Of a stretch of DNA of 64,000 nucleotides, positions 40,101-50,179 are shown piece by piece. The notes under the pieces are model-generated. The model was not told where the DNA came from and ran no database searches. It was given only the letters and a program-made list of their open reading frames with translations. The stretch is from Melieria omissa (Eukaryota; Arthropoda; Insecta; Diptera; Ulidiidae): positions 111,804,163 to 111,868,162 of the forward strand of contig OZ020267.1 of the NCBI GenBank assembly GCA_963971225.1. Direction: 5' to 3'. Each line of letters starts with the position of its first letter. Within the stretch, counting starts at the first letter, position 1. The translations under genes and the position numbers were made by a program.

Positions 40101-41860
40101 TTAAGCGGCTGATGGGTCTACGGCGTTGCAGCATTTGCGATGGATGTAGGTACGCAGTTTGTATAAGCCGAAAGCCACGAAGCCGTAGAAAATTATTAAC
40201 GATATGGTACCGCTTACGGTGAGAATGGTCGGGCCGGGCTGAGACCAGTCAAGTAAATAGTAAATAGATGTATTGCCATTACTGTAACGAAACAAATATC
40301 GTTAAATAATACTTGAGCCCGTTGCAGCTGCCGGTCGGACGGTCGACTTACGTATCCAAACCGCCGGCGAGGTGATAAAGTATCGTGAAAGCGGTATAAG
40401 CCACACCCAGCCCAACGGGATAAACAACGTGTAAAATACGCGTGGGAAACGCCACAACCATATGATCCATCAGCATTGCGGCCGAATTAAAGCCATGCTC
40501 CCACATATTGAACAGTTCAATGGCGCTGGCATCGTCGGCTGAAAGAGAGTTTTAAGTATTAAATATACACTATGATCAATAAGTACTGGGACTGTGTATT
40601 TTAAATTTTCCGCCGTTGCCCGATGCAGGTAAAGGTCGGTAGGACCTTAACTGACATCTGTGTCAAATTTTGAGCGGGATTGCATCATTAGTTTTTGTTT
40701 GGCAGCTGTTAGCGTCAGTCAACTTTTTGTACTTTGTCGCATTTTACAATGGATAATTTTGTTGATCAACGTATTTGTTTGAAATACGCCGTCTCACAAA
40801 GCACACATTATTCGCGATTATTTGAACAAACAAGGTGTGAATATCATCGATCAGGCTCCCTATTCTCCAGATATGGCACCATGTGACTTTTTCCTGTTCT
40901 CCCGACTCAAGTTACCGTTTCGTGGAAAGAGATTTGAGTCCATAGAGGTCATAAAAGAAAATGCGACGCGAGAGCTGAAGGCTTACCAGAAGTGCATGAA
41001 CGATGGGATTAAGCGTTGGCATATGTGTATTGCTTCAGATGGGGCTTATTTTGAAGGGGATAAAATAAATTTACCAGAAGAATAAAAAAATTTTGTTTTT
41101 TTGACACAGTCCCGGTACTTATTGATCATAGTGTAAGTTTATAAGTTTGATCTGAAAGGCTAAATCGAATTTTAAAGTTCATGTATTGCATTGTGTTTGG
41201 TTCGAGCAATGAGTTGATGTTGTTTTCAGGAAAATTCTGAAAATGTATTTATTTTTATATAAGTGTATAAACTAAAAAAAAATAAATGAATAAAAGATGG
41301 ACAGCGGTTCATTGCTTACCAATTCAATTCTAAAGGAGCTGAAATGTGATAGAACCTCTTGAGTGAACGGCAGTACTTACCGGGAAATAGGAAATACCAG
41401 TACATGGACGATATCACCAGGGCTACAATCAGCGTGGTATAATGCGACACCCAAAATATTTTCACAACATAATCGGCGACCGCTGAGACAACATTAAAAA
41501 TACAGCCAGTTCAATTCCATTCCAACTCCATGTCGAATACACACCAATTTGCTCCGGATTGTGATAGTAGATCGACGCAAGAACGGCGGCTAAGATGAAC
41601 GTGAACATGCACAAAACAAATCCCCAATGCGTGAGATAGATGAACCATTTGCCCTCTTGAAATTTGTCCACCGCGCTGCTCAGCACGCCTATCGAGAAGA
41701 ACACTGCCAACGCCCACCGGTACACCAGCCAAAATATCGATTTGGGGCTCTTCTGCCACTGTGACTTGAAGAAGTCGTCCGGCGGTGCGTGCTGCAAGTT
41801 GAACATGTTGCACGAGAATTCCGTGGACATCGGCTGGCAAAATGGTTGCCTTTCACGCAT
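40101..41860 (-). CDS. rolling-stone-family membrane protein, paralog 1
   Basis: Minus-strand exons 41860-41545, 41482-41381, 40538-40352 and 40281-40101, giving 261 residues. It belongs to the family of Drosophila rolling stone (rost), a multi-pass membrane protein needed for myoblast fusion; this copy's own role is unknown. The family core is visible: DDFFKSQWQ, LVYRWALAVFF, GKWFIYLTHWGF, then helices in HYTTLIVALVISSMYWYF, MDHMVVAFP...YTLFIPLGLGVAYTAFTILYHLAGG and LLDWSQPG. About six hydrophobic helices are seen. The start at 41860 sits directly after TTTCAG, so a coding exon further upstream is possible (a candidate ATG lies near 42010). Unlike paralogs 2 and 3, it has no intron at the SQ/WQ site. 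Its second-last intron, 40539-41380, carries a deleted mariner. Confidence 0.85.
40568..41133 (+). mobile_element. internally deleted mariner, 566 bp
   Basis: Terminal inverted repeats of about 30 bases with one mismatch (CACTATGATCAATAAGTACT on the left, its near complement on the right), flanked by TA at 40566-40567 and 41134-41135. Inside, the transposase start (MDNFVDQRICLKYAV) is joined directly to the C-terminal third (from HIIRDYLNKQG through QAPYSPDMAPCDFFLF to SDGAYFEGDKINLPEE), out of frame. The central region, with the first two catalytic Asp residues, is gone. It is a non-autonomous copy inserted in an intron of rolling-stone paralog 1, on the opposite strand. Confidence 0.93.
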
Positions 41861-42962
41861 CTGAAACCGACACAGAACTGAAATTACATAGTAAGTTTTG
41901 ACATTAAAAATTGTAACTTGCCTCTGTTATGCGGCTGAGTAGATTCCAAGTAACCTGCCAGACGACCACTTGCCAACGCCAGCTGCGCTCCCAAAGCAGA
42001 CGCAACCACATATTTGATTACTTCCGATTGATGGCACTACGAATTGCCGCGAGCTCCAATGCTTCAAACAGATTGAACGCGTCAAACGCTTTCAGTAAGC
42101 GCGCGCCATTCTCGTTGGCTTCTCGCATTTGTTTTGCTGACTTGTGACCATCTTCGGAGTTCCAGCTGTCCTGGTTCGATAAAAGTGGCATTTTTGGGCG
42201 CTGTAAAGCTGTTCGATTTCCCACGGACGGTTAAATTTGTACATATGTATGTACGCACAAATATTCATACACAGTTGTGGGAAAGATGACACGCGCCGAT
42301 GTTTGTGGCGAGAATCAGTGTGCACTGGGTTTCGTTTATAAAAAAGTCTAAATAGGGCAGCTTAGCTTTGTTGCCCCCCAAACATTAATCTATTTCTATT
42401 TATCACTGTTAAAACTCTTAATAAACAGAAGGTCAGTCAGTGTGCACTGGGTTTCGTTTATAAAAAAGTCTAAATAGGGCAGCTTAGCTTTGTTGCCCCC
42501 CCCAAACATTCATCTATTTCTATTTATCACTGTTAAAACTCTCAATAGACAGAAGCTCAGTGAGAAGTGACGAGACACTGGCCAAATGTTGCTGGATTCA
42601 GTTGGGTGTCAAAGTGATCAGGCTTCAAATTCCTTGATGTCTCCTTTGTATGCCAATAGTATCAATATTAGCCAGAAGCTTCAAACTTCTTGATGTTAAA
42701 ATTTCCCCATTGTATATCAACAGTTTAATGATTAGCCAATGCACTGCCTAAATGTATGCTACGACTGAAGTATGCAAACAATTTGTGGCTTCATTAAGTG
42801 TCTTGCAGTTGTTCGTATTGTTTCTTTGTAGTCAACTATTAGGCTTCATTTTTCCGTAAGACATAAGAGTGGATTTCATTAAATCGAAAATAAATAAATT
42901 TATTTGATATGTAATATTAATATATATATATTAATGTAATATTAGAAATTGTACACAAACTG
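41861..42962. other. region between rolling-stone paralogs 1 and 2
   Basis: It probably contains the 5' UTR and promoter of paralog 1. A 54-residue minus-strand ORF (about 42191-42030, starting MPLLSNQDSWNSEDGHKS) is unexplained. It also holds the tandem duplication at 42316-42559 and an AT-rich palindromic stretch at about 42905-42945. Confidence 0.5.
42316..42559. repeat. 122-base tandem duplication
   Basis: Two head-to-tail copies with a 122-base offset, both starting CAGTGTGCACTGGGTTTCG and containing GCTTTGTTGCCCCCC. They differ by a few substitutions and by C-run length, so the duplication is recent but not brand new. Not coding. Confidence 0.9.
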
Positions 42963-45900
42963 TCACGACTTCAGCTCCAGCAGAGAATGGTTGATTTTCA
43001 TGTAAATAAAACAGCGCAGCTTATAGAGCGCAAACAGCAGCAGACATGTGACAAACATAAACGCCATACAAGCGGCAATAGTGGCCATTGCCAGGCCCGG
43101 TTGGGTCCAGTCCAATATTATATAAATGTAATGATCACCTTCGCTACAAGCACACAATATATATTAATTACGAAGCTATAATGAAAAGAAAAATAAATAC
43201 GAACTAGAGACGCGTACGACACTCACATATCGACACCGCCAGCGCAATAATAAATTAATGAGAATATGGCATAGACAAGGCACAGCGCGAACGGATAAAT
43301 AAAGTGCAAGATGCGTGATGGAAAGGCCACCATCATATGATCCAGCACCATGAGTATGGAATTGCTGGCATGGCCCAGTAGATTGTAAATCAGCGAAACG
43401 CCAGTTTTGTCATCTGTAATGGGTCTTTTTGCAGGCATTAAATGGCTTTCATGCGAATTGTAGAATACTGACGTGGATATAGTAGGACCCAGTAGACGAA
43501 TGTTATCATTGCAGCCACCACCAAAGTGGTCCAGTGTGAGGCCCAATACAATTTCAATATCCAACTGCTAACAACTGTAGAAGTAAATTGATAATCAAAG
43601 TATTAAAATATATTAATTTTATTTTTTTTTTATATTAAGAAGTTTTGAAAATATATTGAAATAAATTAATATATAAAAATATATATTTAAAAGCATAAGA
43701 AAATGTAATGTAATGTAATGATAATGGTTAGGAACAATGCCCTTGCGCACTGCAACCTAGTAGGTTTATTGTGCACCTTGAATCATCTGGTGTTTTATGT
43801 GCTCAGATATTGAACCAGAGCTTTTTGCGATATTTGCATCAGGTCCTCATCACCGAGAATATGTTTCCCTAGAAATTTTGCACGTCTGTGTGCCAGGGCT
43901 GGGCAGTGGTGGGCTGTTTCATTGTTTCATCGACCTCATTGCAGTATCTGCATGTTTTGTCGATGACCAAGCCTAGTTTGTGGAGATGGTAGTTACAAGA
44001 ATAGTGGCCCGTTAGGGTGCCACATAGGATTTTGAGTTGTCTTCTGCTAAGAAGTATAGCAGATTTGGCTCGGTTTGTGTTAAAGTTTAGGAATCTTTTC
44101 GAGTGTCGTAGTCCCTCAATATTATTCCAGTATTTTTGTTTTTGTCTCTGGACCCTCTGTTTTAGGTCGGTTTTACCGAATCCAAACATCGGACCCGGCC
44201 CTATGAATGGGCTTTCTGCACCATTTTTTGCTTGTGTGTCTGTCCTTTCGTTGCCATCATGGCCCTCATGCGCAGGAATCCAGACGAGCACAACCCTGTT
44301 CTGGGTTCCTAGGGCGTTGAGTTCCTGTTGGCATTCAAGCAGGATTTTTTATGTGTAGGAGTAGCTGTCAAGGGCTTTTAGAACTGACAGGCTATCCGAG
44401 AGTATAGTGAACCTTTTTCCTTGAGGGTGCGTTTTAGCAATTGTTCGAACTGCCTCATATATTGCATAGAGTTCAGCTTGAAATATTGAGGTATTGTAGC
44501 TCATCTGAAGGGCTAAGTTGACCCCAGGGCCAACCAATCCAGCTTTTACACCACAAGGTGTTTTAGAGCCATCGGTGTACCATTTCTGAGCGTCCTCTTT
44601 TAACCAGTTCGGGTTGTTGTCCCACTGTTCCCTAGTCGGAAAGTCAATTATATATTTCCTTGTTGGGCTGAAATGGGGTTTCATGATGTCAAGTTAAGAT
44701 GATTTGTGGAGGATGTCCTCTATTTGTTTTAAAATTGCCAAGTGGCCCGTTAGATTACCCTGTTTAAGTAGGTTATGCCTATATAGCGCGAGTGCACTTG
44801 AGATTGCTTCCTCTTGGATGGCTATATGGAGCGGTGTTAGATCGAGTAAGGCTTCCATGCCGGCAGATGGGGTTGTTTTCATTGCTCCCGTAATGCTAAG
44901 ACATGCAAACCTTTGAACTCTGTTTAATCTTTTTATTGTTGTGCTCTGGTTGGTTTTAACCCACCACACTAGAGCACCGTATAGTATGGTGGGTCTTATC
45001 ATTTGTGTGTATGCCCAGGATGTCATACGGGGTGAAAGGCCCTAAGATTTACTCAGTAATTGCCTTATGGTCCACAGCGATTTCGTTGCTTTTTAAGGAC
45101 TGTCTTTAAATGCGGGTCCCAAGTGAGTTTTTGATCTATGGTAACTCCTAGATATTTGACCTCAGCGTTAACGGGTACAGTTATATCAGGTGTACAACTT
45201 TGCTTCCGCCGTTTTCCGATAGGTGGCTGTACCGGCTGAGGCTGGTTGAAATACATAGATGGTAATGCCTTTAAAGTGAGTGTGGACAGTGCCTAACGAA
45301 TTGTCATCGCCGTTTCAGTTGTTCTTGTTTTCGTATTATTCACGCTCGAAAATGTCCGTTTATGTGCCCAATTCTCGCCATTTGCGGGAAGTTTTACTTT
45401 TCTGTTACAATTCGAAAAAAAATGCAGCTGAAGCGCATCGAATGCTCTCAGAAACTTACGGTGATGCTGCTCTGAGTGAAAGAACGTGTCGGGAGTGGTT
45501 TCAACGTATTAAAAATGGTGATTTCGATGTCGAAGACAAACATGGTGGTGGACAATGCTCGGCCTCACGTAGCAAAAGTCTTCGGGAAGTCTTGCCCCAC
45601 CCGCCGTATTCCCCAGATGTCGCCCCTTCTGACTTCCACCTATTCCGTTCGATGGCACACGGCCTGGCAGATCAACATTTTCAATCCTTCGAAGAATTGG
45701 AAAAATGGATTGCTTCATGGATAGCGTCAAAAGAGGACTCCTTTTTTCGAGCCGGGATCCGAAAATTGCCGGAAAGATGGGAGAAAGTTGTCGCTAGCGA
45801 CGGACAATACTTTGAATAATACATCTGTAAGCACTTTTTCGCAATAAAGCTTTTAATTTTGGAAAAAAACGGCGGAAGCAAAATTGTACACCTGATATTA

Positions 45901-47059
45901 TTTATTTTTAGTGTTGGAAGATTGAGCTCTCGTTTTCTTGTAAATGGAACGATGGTAGTTTTATTGGGGTTTATTGATAGCCCCTCTCTACTGCACCAGT
46001 TCCAGGTTTCGTTTAGGGCATTTTGCATAAGGTCTAACAATGTGCCTTCATGCATGTAAAATAAAAATAATTTAAATATGTAGAAGGCATTAAAAATATA
46101 TATATAAAAAGAAATGATATCGCAATGTAAAAATGGCTTCAGTTGCTGCATTGTTATAGTTTTGTTCAAGAAGAAACATTTATTTGGCAAAAACCAAAAA
46201 CGAACAAATGGCCTCTTGGAGTTAAAAGCACATGAGTAAAAATGAATTGAAATTGCAATTCTCTTGATTTGCTGATAAATATTCTTAAATTTGGGCCTTA
46301 ACATGTTTCACAGTTCACAGGAAACTAATTAAGAAATGATAAATGAATATGAAAACATTTATAAATTAGGTGTTTCATCATGATTGGTGGCTAAGTTTAG
46401 GATCGATAAAGAAAAGAGAAAGCCACTTGTAATGGAATTTTAAGTACTTAAAAGAAGTAAAAAGATGTCAAAATATTAGACAATTAAAAGATTTTTCTTT
46501 TCAAATTTACTAACTAATTAATAAAATTAATAAAATAATTATTAATTTTAAATTTCTCTTTAAATGCTCACTTCCCATTTAATCGATTTGCTTTCTTTTC
46601 ATTTGTTTGAAATTGGCAGCCTACATGTAAATATTTACCAAATCCATCCGGGTAGCAGTAGTAAATTGACGCCAACACGGCACCGTACAAGCACGTGTAC
46701 ATGCAGAGGAAGAAGCCCCAGGCGGTCAGATAGATAAACCATTTGCCGTCGTAGAACAACTGCACCATTGTGTCGAAGACGGCTGCACAAAAGCACGCCG
46801 CCAGGCACCAACGATAGATGAGCCACCACGTCGAACGCGTGTGCCGCTGCCACTGCAAGTGCACAGATGCAGACGCAGTAGACATAGTCACTAAGTTAAG
46901 TCACTGAACGCAATAACACACACACAAAACAGAGAAACTTGCCTGCGACTTGACAAAGTCATCGGCTGGCTTGTGCTGTAAGCTGAACTTATCGCGTTGA
47001 AATTCCTTGGCGAGCGCATGCCAAAAGCGCTGACAGCCATCACAACGGGCTGAGCGCAT
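42963..47059 (-). CDS. rolling-stone-family membrane protein, paralog 2
   Basis: Five minus-strand exons: 47059-46943, 46852-46639, 43574-43473, 43413-43227 and 43143-42963, giving 266 residues. Phases match paralog 1 at the last three junctions, and three of those exons have exactly the same lengths (102, 187, 181). Family blocks: FSLQHKPADDFVKSQ, WQRHTRSTWWLIYRWCLAA, GKWFIYLTAWGFFLCMY, LVVAAMITFVYW, LDHMMVAFPSRILHFIYPFA, YCAGGVD and IILDWTQPG. About six membrane helices. Intron 1 starts with GC instead of GT (CAG/GCAAGT), a known minor donor type. Intron 2 (3 kb) contains a LINE with a nested mariner. A multi-pass membrane protein of unknown individual function; possible cell-cell fusion role only by family. 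Confidence 0.88.
43703..46056 (-). mobile_element. 5'-truncated non-LTR retrotransposon with RNase H
   Basis: Minus-strand LINE in an intron of paralog 2, same orientation as the gene. From its 5' end: the tail of reverse transcriptase (WCSREGLSINPNKTTIVPFTR, then EVKYLGVTIDQKLTWD), the YTQMIRPTILYGALVWW block, an RNase H domain (YTDGSKTPCG, FQAELYAIYEA, ILSDSLSVLKAL, HEGHDGNERTD), and a Cys/His block (CRYCNEVDETM). It ends in a short (TTACA)n-type tail at about 43703-43722. RNase H after RT places it near the I/R1/LOA group. Stops and frameshifts, for example at about 45060 and 44350, make it dead. Left limit approximate. Confidence 0.88.
45186..45895 (+). mobile_element. deleted mariner nested in the LINE, 710 bp
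   Basis: Terminal inverted repeats of about 33 bases with few mismatches (TCAGGTGTACAACTTTGCTT on the left) with TA at 45184-45185 and 45896-45897. It interrupts the LINE's RT reading frame: LINE coding sequence stops on one side and resumes on the other. The transposase has the N-terminal domain (MSVYVPNSRHLREVLLF, ERTCREWFQRIKNGDFDVE) fused, after a central deletion, to the second-Asp region (DNARPHVAKV, now in another frame) and the C-terminus (PHPPYSPDVAPSDFHLF to LPERWEKVVASDGQYFE). Non-autonomous. Confidence 0.93.
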
Positions 47060-50000
47060 TTGAAAGCGTACAGCTATTTGTTATTTTGGCAATAAACAAT
47101 TGTTAAGACTGGGTAAATTTTGTGCTGCTAGAACTTTGCGTTATTGAACTCGGACTAGAAAATGGCAAAACAAAAACTTCAGCCATATGTGAGAACATAG
47201 AATTTTTGGCAATGTTTATCAGCCAAAGTCAATGACAGCACATTAACGCCAGTCAATCTTATCAGTTACGTCGATACTGCTAGCTGCGGTTAGACAGTGC
47301 GGTATTGACATGGCGCCGCCACTCCCTCTGCCAGCCAAGACAACGCTACACGTGTTGTGGTTCAATATTTATGTGGTTTGCATTGATGTGTGGTTTTGAG
47401 TCATTGCTAACTTTAATGCTCTTTAGAAAAAAATACAAAATGTTTATTTGGAAAATAAATCATTAATATTTGAGTTGTTATCTTTTAACTGTTTAACTAA
47501 TTTACAGATAGTAAATGGGTAATTTTTTGTGTATTTGTGCCGAAAATTGGCCTCAGTTTTAGCAAATAAAAATAAACTTTTTTTACTAATAATAGAAATA
47601 TTTTCCTAATAAACTTCAAATCAAATGTAGACTTTTTAAATATTTTCTGTTAAGAATTATAAAAACAATATTATCGTTGTCACATCATTTTACTTGAGCT
47701 CATTTCATTTACCATAATTACCCAAATGTCATTGATAACTTAAATGCTGTTTAAAAAAAAAAACAAAATGTTTATTTGGAAAATATGTCATTCATATTTG
47801 AGTTGTTATCTTAACTAATTTACAGATAATGAATGGCTAAATTGTTTGTGTATTTGTGCCGAAAATCGGGATCTGCACCTGTTGGCTTCAGTTTCAGCAA
47901 ATAAACATAAATTTGTTTTATTTTGTATTTGTTTACTTATAATTTAGATATTTTCCTAATAAACTTCAAATAAAATTAAGACTTTTTAAATATTTCCTGT
48001 TAAAAATTATAAAAACAATATTATTTTTATGTCTTGCTACATCATTTTACTTGACCTCATTTCATTTACAATAATTACCCAAATATTTGCTTCTGTCGCG
48101 CAAATGCAACATGGGTGGGGCGAGGGGCGTGCGGGTGCGCTGTAATCACTTTCTGAGTATTCCCACAATTATGAGTTCATGCACGCAACAGCCGCCGCAG
48201 ATTCGCATTTAAAATTCATGAGTTGGCCGCTAATTGTCAGAAAATATGCATAAGAAAAGAAAAGGCCGCCATTGAGTCAATGGACGCGACAGACTGTTGG
48301 GCGCATGCAATCAAATAACAACAATAACCACAATGAAAACAAGACAAACTGATTTCATTTCAATTAACTGCTCGCGCGCACAAATGACGCCAAGCAACGA
48401 GGCGTTTAAGTAGCTGCAGCGTTGTGCAGCGGTTGCATTCAATTGTAATTCAATTGTTGCTTACAGAATATTGCAACATGGTGGCGTAGTATTTGCATTG
48501 AGCTTTGTTGTTGTGTGCGGGCGCGCTCTGCTCAATCACAACAACACACAATCATGTCTTAAGGTGATTGTGAGATCAACGGCCCGCCGAGTGACGCTGC
48601 CATCAATGCTGCTGACACATCTTGCGCATAGTTTGGTGAAGTAAATGTTTCAGTCGTCAATTATGATGAATGTTGCAGCAGAAGTAAAACCAATTCTTTT
48701 TTTTTATTTTATTTCAGGGTCATATCGGTTTGCAATCAATAACTGTGATTTATGTTTGTGCCACATAGTCAAAGTGCTGAGTCAATTCGATTGGGTGGGG
48801 ATAGATTTATGTTATATGTATTTTTGTTTAATGTTTTAACTGCAAGTTCAGGTTGAATTGCATAGATTGCGAATCTGAAGTGACGTTCCATTCCATATTT
48901 CAATTTCAAGCGCCTCAATTCTTATTTAGTATATCGGACATGAGTGATGGGCTGTGTGTGCCTCACTAAATTTTAAATCAACATTTTTCGGAACGCAATT
49001 TTCTTAATCTTAACAGCAAACACCTATTGCGAGGGAATGAAAATTGATCGATTTAATTTTCTTTTTTTACTTCTTACTGAGCCCAGAGCCAAGTTAAATA
49101 AAGTCATTTTTCGTATATTTTTACTTCACATTACGTAATTCTGTATGTTTTTACATTATTGTTTTTGTTGTGGTATTTGTAATTGTCATTTTAATTTTTT
49201 TCCAAAATTCAACATTTCACATTATTCTTCATTTATTACCCTCGCCCCTCATGGTTTTCTCAGTTCTCATGGCTCTCTCTCACTCTATGTCTATTATCAC
49301 TCCACATTTCACACACACTCCATCGACCACACTGCATTCTTCACAAAGACCCTTCTCCCAGTTGTATTCCCGCAAGCCACGACTCTATTCCTCCCTCGAT
49401 CACTGCATGCATTCTTTTCGCCCGTCGTTTGAAAGTGCTTGATCACTTGCGCTTTGCCATGCTGCCTTCCAACATGCTCTGCGCGCGACCTTTTCGCTTC
49501 AAGTTCACATTGGTCAGCGGTGTCACTGAAGCAATAAAACAACAAACAATCGACTTCCCACAGCTAATGGTTGTAGTGGCAGTTAGCTTCATACGATTGC
49601 TTGTTGTTGTTGTTGTTATTGTATTCTTTTAATTTGACTCGATGTACACTGGCGACACCAGAGATCCCGCATGGCGCGCGGACGCCTTCCAATGACGAGC
49701 CGCTGTCAATGGTGCCACACTGTGAAATACGACACGCCGCAATAAAAGCGACGACGCGACGCGGATCGGCGTCCGCACGCCTCGAGACAGCGCCTCTTCT
49801 TGGGCCTTTAATTAAATTAGAGCAGCACGATCAATTACATATAAAAAATGTCAATATAAATAATTCGCATTTTATGCTCGGACGGCGGTGAGAAGTGTCG
49901 TTTTGTCGTTCTTGTGCTCAGCTGCCCAAAAATCATCGCCGACGCAGCAAAAGCCCAAAAGCAAGTTTTATTGTTATCGCGAAAAAAGTTCATTGCAATT

Positions 50001-50131
50001 TTTGGCGAAGAAATACGAGAAAAATTTCGTTGGAGAAAACGCGTTTTTAAAAACTTCTCACCGGATTGCGCGGAACGTAGTTGTTTGTATAAAATACAAA
50101 TCGAAAAATTGTTTAAGTGTTGAACGATTGC
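47060..50131. other. region between divergent rolling-stone paralogs 2 and 3
   Basis: It should contain both promoters. It includes a tandem duplication at 47401-48083, several GC-richer islands (48090-48640, 49640-49800) and a short TTG run near 49600. ORFs here, for example 49145-49432 and 49888-50154, have no recognised similarity and probably include 5' UTR of paralog 3. Confidence 0.5.
47401..48083. repeat. tandem duplication, about 330-base unit
   Basis: Two diverged copies, from 47401 and from 47729, with shared blocks such as ACAAAATGTTTATTTGGAAA, GTGTATTTGTGCCGAAAAT, ATATTTTCCTAATAAACTTC and ACATCATTTTACTTGA. Indels separate the copies. Non-coding. Confidence 0.88.
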
Positions 50132-50179
50132 ATGAGTTTTACGAAAAAATATAAAAAAACAAAAACCACGTGTGAAAAT

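Noticed and set aside
42030..42191. 54-residue minus-strand ORF upstream of paralog 1 (MPLLSNQDSW start)
   Set aside because: It could be a small gene or upstream ORF, but it has no homologous family known to me and no splice link to paralog 1; left as unexplained rather than called.
48090..50130. Possible extra exons for paralog 3
   Set aside because: Only the exon ending at 50281 matches the family SQ/WQ junction; the ORFs upstream do not resemble the family.
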